Part shown: positions 41,412 through 49,896 of the stretch, piece by piece | How positions within the stretch are numbered: position 1 is the stretch's first letter | Layout: each line of letters begins with the position of its first letter | Origin: DATBDN01 sp036269895 | Lineage (GTDB): Bacteria > Actinomycetota > Thermoleophilia > Solirubrobacterales > Thermoleophilaceae | Reading direction: 5' to 3' | Assembly (NCBI GenBank): GCA_036269895.1 | Contig: DATBDN010000113.1 | Coordinates: 19,367 to 83,366, forward strand | Length of the DNA stretch: 64,000 nt | Program-made: the position numbers and the translations under genes | The notes under the pieces: generated by a model | The model's database searches: none | The model's input: only the letters and a program-made list of their open reading frames with translations | Told to the model about the DNA's origin: nothing

Positions 41412-41818
41412 GCGCGCTGCAGCACGCCGACGCGGCGGAAGCCGGCCTTTTCGTAGCAGCGGATCGCTGCGCCGTTCTCGACCGCGGGGTCGATCGTGAT
41501 CCGATGGTGGCCGCGCTCCTCCAGCAGCATTCGGAGCACCTGACGCACCACCTCGGTGCCGATCCCGCGTCCGGCGTAGTCGTCGCCCACGAAGATGTCG
41601 ATCCACGCGTGGCGGTTCTCGGGCCACTTCTCCTCGCCGTACTGGACGAGGCCTGCGACGGAGCCGTCGACGACCACTGCGAAGCGCGTGGACTCGGCCT
41701 CGTCGAATGGGAAGTCCGGCTCCATCGGGCCCCACCACTTGGAGACGCCAGGCTGCTGGTGGAGCGCCCGCAGCGGGGCGACGTGTGCGATGTCGAGTGG
41801 CTCGAGGACGAGGGTCAT
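41348..41818 (-). CDS. GNAT family N-acetyltransferase, AAC(6')-like
   Basis: Acetyl-CoA-dependent acyltransferase of 156 aa. DIFVGDDYAGRGIGTEVVRQVLRML is the acetyl-CoA loop and NGAAIRCYEKAGFRRVG the C-terminal motif. HQQPGVSKWWGPMEPDFPFDE near the start is like the AAC(6')-Ib and siderophore acyltransferase subgroup, but aminoglycoside acetylation cannot be claimed. The ATG overlaps the stop of the upstream Gfo/Idh gene (ATGA). Confidence 0.85.
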   Translation of the reverse strand: MTLVLEPLDIAHVAPLRALHQQPGVSKWWGPMEPDFPFDEAESTRFAVVVDGSVAGLVQYGEEKWPENRHAWIDIFVGDDYAGRGIGTEVVRQVLRMLLEERGHHRITIDPAVENGAAIRCYEKAGFRRVGVLQRAYREAWSGGWRDELLMELVVV

Positions 41819-42828
41819 CCGCGCCGCGCGGCTTCGAGGATCTCGAGCACGCGCACGCCGTCCCACGGATCGACGGGCGGCGCGCCATCACCCCGCACCC
41901 AGTCGCGCACGCGCTCGTAGTAGGCGACGTAGTTGCCACGTTCCAGCTCGACCGGCCGCTCGTCGTCCTCTCCGACGATGCGCCCTGGTGGAGCCTCGCC
42001 GAAGGCGCGATCGCTCGGCCGCATCCCGTCGCGCAGCTGGGGCTCCTGCGGGTCGAGCCCGTCGCATGCGAACCCGGCTGCCAGCCCGCTTACGCGGAAG
42101 CGCGGCCCGTGCAGCGGCGCGATCGCGCTCATCCAAAGGTGCGAGATCTGACCGCCCGCGTGCCGGAGCGCGATGAAGGCGTCGTCGTCCACCTTCGCCT
42201 CCGGACGCCGCGTCAACACCTCGCCATAGACCGAGTCCACCGGGCCGAACAGGTGCAGCGCCTGGTCGACCAGATGCGGGCCGAGGTCCAGCAGCGCGCC
42301 GCCGCCGACGGCAGCGTCGGCCTCCTCGCGCCAGCCCTCCTTGATCTGCGGCCGGAAGCGCTCGAAGCGCGATTCGAAGCGCGTGACGTGGCCCAGCTCT
42401 CCGTCGCGCACGAGCCGCTGCACCGTCATGAAGTCGCCGTCCCAGCGCCGGTTGTGGAACACGGTCAGGCGACCGTCCGCCGCCTTGGCCATCCGACGCG
42501 CGTCCGCAGCAGTCACCGCCATGGGCTTGTCCACGACCACGTGCAGGCCGCGCTCCAGCCCGGCCAGCGCCAGCTCCACGTGCGTCGAGTTGGGCGATGC
42601 CACGACCAATAGCTCGATCCCGTCGAGCAGATCCCCAACCGACGCGACCACCCGGGCGCCCGGGTGGGCCTCACGCACCTGCGCCGCCCGCTCGTCCGAG
42701 CGTGTCATCACCGCCGCCAGCTCGAGTCCGTCGACGGCCTCGATCAGCGGAGCGTGGAAGACCGCGCCCGCGATGCCGTAGCCGGAGACGCCAACCTTGA
42801 GGCCCAGACTTGTCAATTCGGCTGCCAT
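41815..42828 (-). CDS. Gfo/Idh/MocA family oxidoreductase
   Basis: NAD(P)-dependent sugar or inositol-type dehydrogenase of 337 aa. VGVSGYGIAGAVFHAPLI is the Rossmann loop, VVVASPNSTHVELALAGLERGLHVVVDKPMA carries the DKP variant of the EKP motif, and GGGALLDLGPHLVDQAL contains the catalytic Asp/His. Divergent from the sugar ABC importer, so it may act on the imported sugar. Co-translated with the GNAT gene. Confidence 0.9.
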   Translation of the reverse strand: MAAELTSLGLKVGVSGYGIAGAVFHAPLIEAVDGLELAAVMTRSDERAAQVREAHPGARVVASVGDLLDGIELLVVASPNSTHVELALAGLERGLHVVVDKPMAVTAADARRMAKAADGRLTVFHNRRWDGDFMTVQRLVRDGELGHVTRFESRFERFRPQIKEGWREEADAAVGGGALLDLGPHLVDQALHLFGPVDSVYGEVLTRRPEAKVDDDAFIALRHAGGQISHLWMSAIAPLHGPRFRVSGLAAGFACDGLDPQEPQLRDGMRPSDRAFGEAPPGRIVGEDDERPVELERGNYVAYYERVRDWVRGDGAPPVDPWDGVRVLEILEAARRG

Positions 42829-42918
42829 CCGTAATGCTCTCTCAACGAGGGGGATCGGTTACGACGTCGAATGCTCGCATCCGTACGAAGCTCGGCGCCG
42901 GGCCGTGTCGGTTCCCGG

Positions 42919-42990
42919 TTGTGCGGACCCGTACAGGTGTTTAGGGTGACCGCACATCAACCTCTTGTTCAGCTGGTGCGAGGAAGGCAA
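42919..42990 (+). promoter_or_regulatory. Promoter and ribosome site of the sugar ABC operon
   Basis: TTGTGC (42919-42924), 17 bp, TAGGGT (42942-42947) reads as a sigma-70-type promoter. GAGGAAGG at 42980-42987 is a strong ribosome site 9 nt before the ATG. No operator-like inverted repeat is obvious in the gap. Confidence 0.5.
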
Positions 42991-42996
42991 TACCCC

Positions 42997-44112
42997 ATGA
43001 AGAAGTTTGGACTTTCCGTCGTGTGCCTGGTGGCCGCGGCGCTGTTGCTCGCTGCCTGTGGCAGCAGCAACAACAGCTCGAGTTCGACCAGCGGGTCGTC
43101 CTCGGGGGCATCGTCAAGCAGCGGCAAGGGCGGCAAGATCGCCTTCTTGCTGCCCGAATCGAAGACAGCTCGTTACGAGACCCAGGATCGGCCGCTCTTC
43201 GAGCAGAAGGTCAAGGCGCTCTGCTCGAGTTGCTCGATCGTCTACTCGAATGCCGACCAGGACGCGTCCAAGCAGCAGCAGCAGGCTGAGGCCGCTCTGA
43301 CGCAGGGCGTCAAGGTCATGGTGCTCGACCCGGTCGACGGCGCCGCCGCGGCAGCGATCGTCAACCAGGCCAACGCCAAGAAGGTGCCGGTGATCAGCTA
43401 TGACCGCCTGCTCCTGAACTCGAAGCCGGACTACTACATCGAGTTCAACTCGCCGGCCGTGGGCAAGGCGCAGGGCACCGCGCTCATCGACAAGCTCAAG
43501 AAGGACGGCAAGAAGGGCAACATCATCATGATCAACGGTGCCCCTACGGACAACAACGCGAAGTTGTTCAAGCAGGGCGCACACTCGGTCATCGACAGCA
43601 GCGGCTTCAAGGTCGCGAAGGAGTACGACACTCCGGACTGGTCGCCTGACAAGGCTCAGAGTGAGATGGAGCAGGCGATCACGGCAGTCGGCAAGGGCAA
43701 CTTCGTTGGCGTCTACGCCGCCAACGACGGAACCGCCGGCGGCGCGATTGCGGCCATGAAGTCAGCGGGCATCGACCCGAAGACGATCCCGAGCACGGGT
43801 CAGGACGCCGAGGTCGCGGGTATCCAGCGGATTCTCGCCGGCGACCAGTACATGACGGTCTACAAGCCGATCAAGCCGCTCGCCGACCAGGCCGCCACGT
43901 GGGCGGTCGACCTCGCCAACGGCAAGAAGCCCTCGGGCGCGTCCGCCACGGAGAACAACGGCAAGGTCAACGTGCCGACCCTGAAGCTGCCGGTTACCCC
44001 GGTCACCGCTGACAAGGTCAAGAGCACGGTCATCAAGGATGGCTACTGGAAGCCGTCGCAGATCTGCACGGGCGCCTACAAGTCCGCCTGCGCGAAGTTC
44101 GGCATTCAGTAG
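42997..44112 (+). CDS. Sugar ABC transporter substrate-binding lipoprotein (XylF/ChvE-like)
   Basis: Periplasmic-binding-type protein of 371 aa anchored as a lipoprotein: LLLAACGSS places the modified cysteine at residue 21, followed by a Ser-rich linker. The fold is type 1 (ribose/xylose): KIAFLLPESKTARYETQDRPLFEQKV, ADQDASKQQQQAEAALTQGVKVMVLDPVDG and GVYAANDGTAGGAIAAMKSAG are close to D-xylose binding proteins. Xylose or a related aldose is the likely ligand. First gene of the importer operon. Confidence 0.92.
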   Translation: MKKFGLSVVCLVAAALLLAACGSSNNSSSSTSGSSSGASSSSGKGGKIAFLLPESKTARYETQDRPLFEQKVKALCSSCSIVYSNADQDASKQQQQAEAALTQGVKVMVLDPVDGAAAAAIVNQANAKKVPVISYDRLLLNSKPDYYIEFNSPAVGKAQGTALIDKLKKDGKKGNIIMINGAPTDNNAKLFKQGAHSVIDSSGFKVAKEYDTPDWSPDKAQSEMEQAITAVGKGNFVGVYAANDGTAGGAIAAMKSAGIDPKTIPSTGQDAEVAGIQRILAGDQYMTVYKPIKPLADQAATWAVDLANGKKPSGASATENNGKVNVPTLKLPVTPVTADKVKSTVIKDGYWKPSQICTGAYKSACAKFGIQ

Positions 44113-44136
44113 GAACCAAAAAAGGAGACCGCAGGG

Positions 44137-44922
44137 ATGACGACAGCCTCCGCTACAGCCGCCTCGGACCACCCGCTCCTGCAGTTAAAGGGAGTGACAA
44201 AGCGGTTCGGGGCGGTGGAGGCCCTCACCGACGTGGACTTCGAAGTTCACGCCGGTGAGGTCGTCGCCCTCGTTGGCGACAACGGAGCCGGCAAGTCCAC
44301 CCTCATCAAGGCCATCGCCGGTATCCAGCCCGGCGACGAGTACGAGGCCTCGTGGAGCGGCGAGTCGATCAACCTCAACACGCCACAGGACGCCACCAGG
44401 CAGGGCATCGCGACCGTCTACCAGGACCTGGCGCTGTGCGACAACCTGGACGTGGTCGCGAACCTCTACCTCGGCAAGGAGGCAATCGAGGACGGCGTCG
44501 GCGCAACGGTCCGGACGCTCGACGAGATCGAGATGGAGCAGCATTCGGTGGATCTCTTGAAGTCGCTGGCGGTGCGGACGCTGCGCAGTGTGCGCACCGA
44601 AGTGGCCTCGCTTTCCGGCGGCCAACGCCAGACCGTGGCGATCGCTCGCGCGATGCTCGGCGAGGCCAAGATCGTGATGCTGGACGAGCCGACGGCGGCG
44701 CTCGGCGTAGCTCAGACTCGCCAGGTGCTCGATCTCATCCTCCGTTTGAAGGAGCGCGGCCTGGGCGTCGTGCTGATCAGCCACAACGTCCTCGACGTCT
44801 TCGAGGTGGCGGATCGAATAATCGTCTTGCGTCTTGGCCGCAGAGTGGCAACCTTCGAGACCGCGAAGACCAGTCAGGACGAGGTCGTCGCCGCGATCAC
44901 AGGAGCGAGTCAGGTTCGATGA
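44137..44922 (+). CDS. Sugar ABC transporter ATP-binding protein (single domain)
   Basis: ABC ATPase of 261 aa. Walker A GDNGAGKST (47-55), signature LSGGQ near 159, Walker B IVMLDEPTAALG. It has one nucleotide-binding domain, while E. coli XylG/RbsA have two fused; a homodimer is therefore expected, as in FrcA-type systems. An AAGGAGA ribosome site precedes the ATG. Its stop overlaps the permease ATG. Confidence 0.92.
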   Translation: MTTASATAASDHPLLQLKGVTKRFGAVEALTDVDFEVHAGEVVALVGDNGAGKSTLIKAIAGIQPGDEYEASWSGESINLNTPQDATRQGIATVYQDLALCDNLDVVANLYLGKEAIEDGVGATVRTLDEIEMEQHSVDLLKSLAVRTLRSVRTEVASLSGGQRQTVAIARAMLGEAKIVMLDEPTAALGVAQTRQVLDLILRLKERGLGVVLISHNVLDVFEVADRIIVLRLGRRVATFETAKTSQDEVVAAITGASQVR

Positions 44923-46199
44923 CCGAAATCGAGACGGGCAAGGGCGAGACCACAACCGACCAACCCGGAGTCGCTGCCGAGGAGACGGGGGCGCCCGAGC
45001 AGCAGTCGGGCTTCGACCAGGTCTCCACGGAGGGCATCTTCTCCGGCGGGCCGCTGGCGATCCTCGCGCGGCTGGGTTCCCTGCGCGTTCTCATCGTCCT
45101 CGCGCTGATCTGGATCATCTTCCAGACCCAGAACTCCAACTTCCTCACCGCCTTCAACCTCACCAACCTGGTGCTGCAGATCTCGGCGGTGGGCATGATC
45201 TCGATTGGGGTCACGCTCATCTTGCTGCTCGGGGAGATCGACCTCTCGGTCGGCGCCGTGAGCGGTCTCTGCGCGGCTGTGATGGCGGTACTCAACGTCA
45301 AGCACGGCTGGGGGCCGATCCCGGCGATGGCCGCCGCCATCGCCGTCGGCGCGGCGATTGGCGCGCTCAACGGCTTCTTCGTCACGCAGTTCGGGATCCC
45401 ATCGTTCGTGGTCACGCTCGCCGGCTTGCTGGCATGGCAGGGAGCCCTGCTGAGAGTGCTGGGAGACACGGGCACCATCAACATCACCAACCCGACGATC
45501 CTCGGTCTCACGGGCACCTTCTATGGCGACACCTTCTCGTGGATCCTCACCGCGCTGGTGATCGCGGCCTATGCGGCTTCGGGATTCCTCGAACGCGTCC
45601 GCCGTACACGGGCGGGCCTCGCGCCGCCGCCGATCCTGGGCTACATCATCCGCGTGGCCGCCGTCGCGGTCGGCGCGATCGGGGCCGTTGCCGTCCTGAC
45701 ATCGGACCGCGGCGTTCCGCTTGCGGGTCTGATCCTGGTCGGCTTCTGTGCGCTGTTCGTGTTCATCACCGAGCGCATCACCTGGGGCCGGCATTTGTTC
45801 GCGGTCGGCGGCAACGCGGAGGCCGCACGGCGCGCCGGCATCCCCGTTCGCAGACTGCGCATAACCGTATTCGTCCTGGCCTCGATGTTCGCGGCCGCCG
45901 GCGGCATCCTCGGCGCCTCGCGCTTGCAGGCGGTCAACCAGTCCTCGGGCGGCTCCGACCTGCTGCTGCTCGCGATCGCGGGCCCGGTCATCGCCGGCAC
46001 CTCGCTGTTCGGCGGCCGCGGCTCGGTCTGGGGCGCGCTGCTCGGTGCTCTGGTGATCGGCTCGATCTCGAACGGCATGGACCTGCTCGGCCTGCAGTCG
46101 TCCGACAAGTTCATGATCACCGGTGCTGTCCTGCTGATCGCCGTCGTCATCGACGCGCTCATTCGCAACGAGCGCGAGCGGGCGGGCGCGCGAAGATAG
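44919..46199 (+). CDS. Sugar ABC transporter permease (XylH/RbsC-like)
   Basis: Integral membrane permease of 426 aa with about ten to twelve hydrophobic segments. VTLILLLGEIDLSVGAVSGLCAAVMA and FGIPSFVVTLAGLLAWQGALL are the BPD_transp_2 hallmarks, and FAVGGNAEAARRAGIPVRRLRITVF near residue 300 is the ATPase-coupling loop. A 50-residue hydrophilic N-terminus precedes the first segment. ATG 44919 overlaps the ATPase stop (ATGA); the longer frame upstream is a shadow. Confidence 0.92.
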   Translation: MTEIETGKGETTTDQPGVAAEETGAPEQQSGFDQVSTEGIFSGGPLAILARLGSLRVLIVLALIWIIFQTQNSNFLTAFNLTNLVLQISAVGMISIGVTLILLLGEIDLSVGAVSGLCAAVMAVLNVKHGWGPIPAMAAAIAVGAAIGALNGFFVTQFGIPSFVVTLAGLLAWQGALLRVLGDTGTINITNPTILGLTGTFYGDTFSWILTALVIAAYAASGFLERVRRTRAGLAPPPILGYIIRVAAVAVGAIGAVAVLTSDRGVPLAGLILVGFCALFVFITERITWGRHLFAVGGNAEAARRAGIPVRRLRITVFVLASMFAAAGGILGASRLQAVNQSSGGSDLLLLAIAGPVIAGTSLFGGRGSVWGALLGALVIGSISNGMDLLGLQSSDKFMITGAVLLIAVVIDALIRNERERAGARR

Positions 46200-46244
46200 A
46201 CCGGCCCTCACAGCGGGTACATCCCGCTTGTGGGACCTGCAGGG

Positions 46245-46472
46245 ATGCGGATCGCCCAGGAGAAGCGCCTGGAGCTGACGAACTGCAACGGATTGCTCGG
46301 GCGGGCGTGTGAAGAGCTCGATGCGCTGATGGGCCGCGGGGCATCCGCCAGCCTCGGCTCACTCAACCTCGACGGGCTCGGACCGCTGGCCATGCGCGTG
46401 GTCGAGTTGCGGAAGCGGCGCAACCGGCTCGAGGCGGAGCTGCGGGCGATCACGTCCGAGTGGGACGCCTGA
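46245..46472 (+). CDS. Small hypothetical coiled-coil protein
   Basis: A 75-aa frame with the high third-position GC of real genes here. The C-terminal half (AMRVVELRKRRNRLEAELRAITSEWD) predicts a charged helix or coiled coil. The ATG 46245 has GCAGGG just before it; GTG 46230 is an alternative. A small hairpin (AGCGGG-TACAT-CCCGCT, 46212-46228) lies between it and the permease gene. I recognise no family. Confidence 0.45.
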   Translation: MRIAQEKRLELTNCNGLLGRACEELDALMGRGASASLGSLNLDGLGPLAMRVVELRKRRNRLEAELRAITSEWDA

Positions 46473-46730
46473 GCCGGCACGGTTTATTCAGCCTCGCGAC
46501 CTACCGGATCCCACTCCGGGGGCGCAAGCGGTTAGCTCACGCACAGGGCTTCAGGGCGGAACGGCTTAGGTCGTCGAGGCCCTTCCCGAGGTGGATCTGC
46601 CGCGAATTTGCGCGGACAGGGCGGCCGCGAGGCTGGTCACCGCGATCGACGATGCCATTTGGGGATAAACGCGTCCTAAACGAACTTGCGATAGCAATCT
46701 GCGCTCAATGAACGCCGAGCCGACCGCCGA

Positions 46731-48131
46731 ATGAGCGCCCCGGCAGAGACCACCAGAACCGGTACGAGGCCCTCTTTCCTGGATCGCTTTTTCCGCTACG
46801 GCGAGCGCGGCTCCTCGCTGCGGATCGAGGCGCTCGGCGGCTTCAGCACGTTCCTGACGATGTCGTACATCCTGTTCGTCAACCCGGCGATCCTGTCAGC
46901 GGCCGGACTGCCGTTCAATGCGGTGGCGACCGCTACGGCGCTGGCCGCCGCGATCGCAACGCTCGCGATGGGTCTGATCGCGAACTACCCGTTCGCGCTG
47001 GCGTCAGGCCTGGGTCTGAACGCGGTCGTGGCCTTCGACGTGATCCTCGGCCGTCACCTGCCGTGGCAGACAGGCATGGCGGTCGTTGTCATCGAGGGAC
47101 TCGTTGCGGTGGTGCTGGTCGCGGTCGGGGCCCGGGAGGCCGTCATGCGCGCCATCCCGAACTCGCTCAAGCTGTCGATCGGCGTCGGCATCGGGCTGTT
47201 CATCACCCTCGTCGGCCTGCGCGAGGGGGGCATCGTCGTCAACAACCCCGCGACTGGCATCGGGCTGGGTGACCTGACGACGGGGCCCGCCGAGATCGCG
47301 CTGCTCGGCATCTTCGTGGCGGGGGCGCTGGCGGTGCGCGGGGTTCGGGGGGCGCTCTTGATCGGCGTCGCGACATCCGCCTTCGTCGGGATGGTCTTCG
47401 GGGTCCTCGACTGGCCGAACGCGGTCGCGCACTGGCCGAACTCGAGCGACTTCTCGACGATCGGCGATTCGCTGTCGCACATCGGTGACGCGCTCACGCT
47501 GGCGCTGATCCCTGTGATCTTCTCGCTGTTCATGACGGACTTCTTCGACACGCTCGGTACGGCCTACGGCCTCGGCGAAGCGGCCGGCGCGGTCGACGAG
47601 AAGGGCGAGCTGCCGCGCATCGGCCCCGTGCTGATGGTCGACTCGGCCGCGGCGGCGCTGGGCGGCACGATGGGCGTGTCGTCGGTCACGACCTACGTCG
47701 AGAGCGGCGCCGGTGTCGAGGAGGGTGCCCGCACCGGACTCGCCTCGGTCGTCACGGGACTCCTGTTCGCGCTCGCGATCTTCTTCGTGCCGGTCATGGG
47801 CCTCGTGGGCCAGGACGTGCAGGTGGCGAAGGGAGTGTTCATTCACCCGGCGATCGCGCCGGCGATGGTGATCGTCGGCTACATGATGATGCGCCTGGTG
47901 CAGGTGATCGACTGGACCGACCCCGAGGTCGCATTCCCAGCCTTCCTGCTGATAGCCGGAATCCCACTGACGTTCTCGATCTCAGCCGGCATAGGCTTCG
48001 GCGTGATCGGCCACGTAGTCGTAAAGGTCGCAAAGGGCAAGGCACGCGAGGTCTCGTGGCTGATGTACGCGCTGGTCCCCCTCTTCCTCGCCTTCTACGC
48101 GAGCGGCTGGCTGGAGCAGCACGTCTTCTAA
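46731..48131 (+). CDS. NCS2 family purine permease (AzgA-like)
   Basis: Adenine/guanine/hypoxanthine proton symporter of 466 aa with about 12-14 membrane segments. GGFSTFLTMSYILFVNPAIL, GLGLNAVVAFDVI, FDTLGTAYGLGEAAG and GVSSVTTYVESGAGVEEGARTGL are AzgA-type motifs. The 258-bp gap upstream contains no purine riboswitch that I can recognise. From about 47935 to the stop the codons shift from C/G-ending to A-ending, approaching palindrome C. Confidence 0.92.
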   Translation: MSAPAETTRTGTRPSFLDRFFRYGERGSSLRIEALGGFSTFLTMSYILFVNPAILSAAGLPFNAVATATALAAAIATLAMGLIANYPFALASGLGLNAVVAFDVILGRHLPWQTGMAVVVIEGLVAVVLVAVGAREAVMRAIPNSLKLSIGVGIGLFITLVGLREGGIVVNNPATGIGLGDLTTGPAEIALLGIFVAGALAVRGVRGALLIGVATSAFVGMVFGVLDWPNAVAHWPNSSDFSTIGDSLSHIGDALTLALIPVIFSLFMTDFFDTLGTAYGLGEAAGAVDEKGELPRIGPVLMVDSAAAALGGTMGVSSVTTYVESGAGVEEGARTGLASVVTGLLFALAIFFVPVMGLVGQDVQVAKGVFIHPAIAPAMVIVGYMMMRLVQVIDWTDPEVAFPAFLLIAGIPLTFSISAGIGFGVIGHVVVKVAKGKAREVSWLMYALVPLFLAFYASGWLEQHVF

Positions 48132-48132
48132 C

Positions 48133-48178
48133 CCCGTGACAAAAGGGGGACAGTCCCCCCCGTGTAACAACACACGGG
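48133..48178. repeat. Dispersed palindrome C (GGGGGACAGTCCCCC core)
   Basis: GGGGGAC-A-GTCCCCC at 48145-48159 flanked by CCCGTG (48133-48138) and CACGGG (48173-48178) with imperfect pairing between, including AAAA and a GTAACAA-like right side shared with elements A and D. Begins two bases after the permease stop and lies 22 bp before the recQ ATG, so a hairpin here could separate the two genes. Confidence 0.75.
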
Positions 48179-48199
48179 TCGGGGAACTCGCACCTCTGT

Positions 48200-49804
48200 A
48201 TGTCGAGTCCCTCGATCGAGGCCGTTGCTCGAGAGACGTTCGGCTTCGAGGCGCTCCGACCAGGACAGCGCGAGGCGATCGAGTCCGTGCTGGACGGGCG
48301 GGACACGCTCGTCGTCATGTCGACCGGGTCCGGCAAGTCCGCCATCTACGAAATATCCGGGTTCATCAAGCCCGGCGTCACCGTCGTGATCTCGCCGCTG
48401 ATCGCGCTGCAGCGCGACCGCGTCGAGGCGATCGAGGAGCGCGTGCCCGGCGAGGCGGCCGGCGTGAACTCGGGGGAGGCGGAGGGCGAGAAGCGCGAGG
48501 CGCTCGAGGAATTCAGCGAGGGCGAGCTGGAGTACCTGTTCCTGGCGCCCGAGCAGCTGGCCAACCACGACGTCCTCGAGCAGATGCGCGCGGCCGGGCC
48601 GTCGCTGATCGTGGTCGACGAGGCTCACTCCATCTCGGAGTGGGGGCACGACTTCAGGCCCGACTACCTGCGCCTGGGCGCCTTCGTCGCGGAGATGGGC
48701 CACCCGACGGTGCTGGCGCTGACGGCGACGGCGTCGCCGCCCGTGCGCGAGGAGATCGTCGAGCGGCTGAACATGCGCGACCCGCTGGTCGTCGTGCGCG
48801 GCTTCGACCGCCCGAACATCTGGCTTGGGGTTGAGCACTTCCACGACGAGGCGCACAAGCGGCGCGCGCTCGTCGACACGACGCAGGCCGCCGACAAGCC
48901 AGGCTTGGTCTACGCCGCCACGCGCAAGTCCGCCGAGCACCTGGCCGAGGCGGTCGGCGCCACCGCGTACCACGCGGGGATGGGTTCCAAGCGGCGCGAC
49001 CAGATCCAGAACGACTTCATGGATGACAAGTTGGATGTCATCGTCGCCACGACGGCGTTCGGCATGGGCATCGACAAGCCGAACATCCGCTTCGTCCACC
49101 ACTTCGACGTAGCGGACTCGGTCGACTCCTACTACCAGGAGCTAGGCCGCGCGGGCCGCGACGGGGAGCCGGCGCGAGCGCTGCTCTTCTATCGGCCGGA
49201 GGACCTGGGCCTGCGGCGCTTCTTCGCCGGAGGCGCGCTCGGCGTGGACGTCCTCCAGTCGGTTGCCGACACGGTCTTCGAGAAGGGCCGCCCGGTCGAG
49301 CCCGCGGTCATCCGCGACGAGCTCGACCTGTCCGAAACGAGACTCGCCAGCGCGGTCACGCGCCTCGAGGAGGCTGGCGCCCTCGAAGCTCTGTCCAGCG
49401 GTGAGGTCGCTCCCGGCTGCGGCAGCGAGGAACTCGAGGACGCGGTGCAGCGCGCAGCGGAAGCAGAGGAGGAGCGCCACGCCTTCGATCGCTCGCGCGT
49501 AGAGATGATGCGCGCCTATGCCGAACATGACGGGTGTCGTCGCCAGTTCATCCTCAGCTACTTCGGCGAGGAGTACCCGGACCCGTGTGGCAACTGCGAC
49601 AACTGCGACGCGGGACGTGGCGAGTCATCCGCAGCAGACGTGCCGTTCCAGGTCGGCGCGCGGGTGACGCATGCTCAGTGGGGTGAGGGCGCGGTACAGC
49701 GCTACGACGAGGGCCAGATGACGGTGCTTTTCGACTCCGTCGGCTACAAGACGCTGTCCGTCGAGCTGGTGGTCGACGGCGATCTGCTGACGCTGAGCGG
49801 CTAG
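48200..49804 (+). CDS. recQ: RecQ family ATP-dependent DNA helicase
   Basis: Superfamily 2 helicase of 534 aa. Walker A MSTGSGKSA (40-48), DEAH box 140-143, ALTATAS motif III, TTAFGMGIDKPNIRFV and YYQELGRAGRDG (motifs V-VI). The RecQ zinc site is CRRQFILSYFGEE...PCGNCDNC. Instead of an HRDC domain it ends in a ~50-residue Tudor-like UvrD/DUF3553 domain (VGARVTHAQWGEGAVQRYDEGQMTVLF). Unwinds DNA in recombination repair. Confidence 0.93.
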   Translation: MSSPSIEAVARETFGFEALRPGQREAIESVLDGRDTLVVMSTGSGKSAIYEISGFIKPGVTVVISPLIALQRDRVEAIEERVPGEAAGVNSGEAEGEKREALEEFSEGELEYLFLAPEQLANHDVLEQMRAAGPSLIVVDEAHSISEWGHDFRPDYLRLGAFVAEMGHPTVLALTATASPPVREEIVERLNMRDPLVVVRGFDRPNIWLGVEHFHDEAHKRRALVDTTQAADKPGLVYAATRKSAEHLAEAVGATAYHAGMGSKRRDQIQNDFMDDKLDVIVATTAFGMGIDKPNIRFVHHFDVADSVDSYYQELGRAGRDGEPARALLFYRPEDLGLRRFFAGGALGVDVLQSVADTVFEKGRPVEPAVIRDELDLSETRLASAVTRLEEAGALEALSSGEVAPGCGSEELEDAVQRAAEAEEERHAFDRSRVEMMRAYAEHDGCRRQFILSYFGEEYPDPCGNCDNCDAGRGESSAADVPFQVGARVTHAQWGEGAVQRYDEGQMTVLFDSVGYKTLSVELVVDGDLLTLSG

Positions 49805-49896
49805 GCATGCCTTGCGGCCCTCGCCGAGCACCTTCACGGCCAAGCCCAGCGCATACCGGTCCGTACGGCGGGAGTCGCTTGGCGGATCAGGCGCGA

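Noticed and set aside
44352..44918. Upstream extension of the sugar permease frame
   Set aside because: Shadow of the ATPase gene in another frame; ATG 44919 with ATGA overlap is the natural start.
46686..46697. TTGC-GATA-GCAA upstream of azgA as a fourth MarR-type box
   Set aside because: Only 4-bp arms match, the outer bases do not, and no TAnnAT hexamer abuts it; expected by chance.
46473..46730. Purine riboswitch before the AzgA permease
   Set aside because: No three-way-junction pattern or conserved purine-aptamer bases are visible; the 258-bp gap holds only possible promoter-like hexamers.
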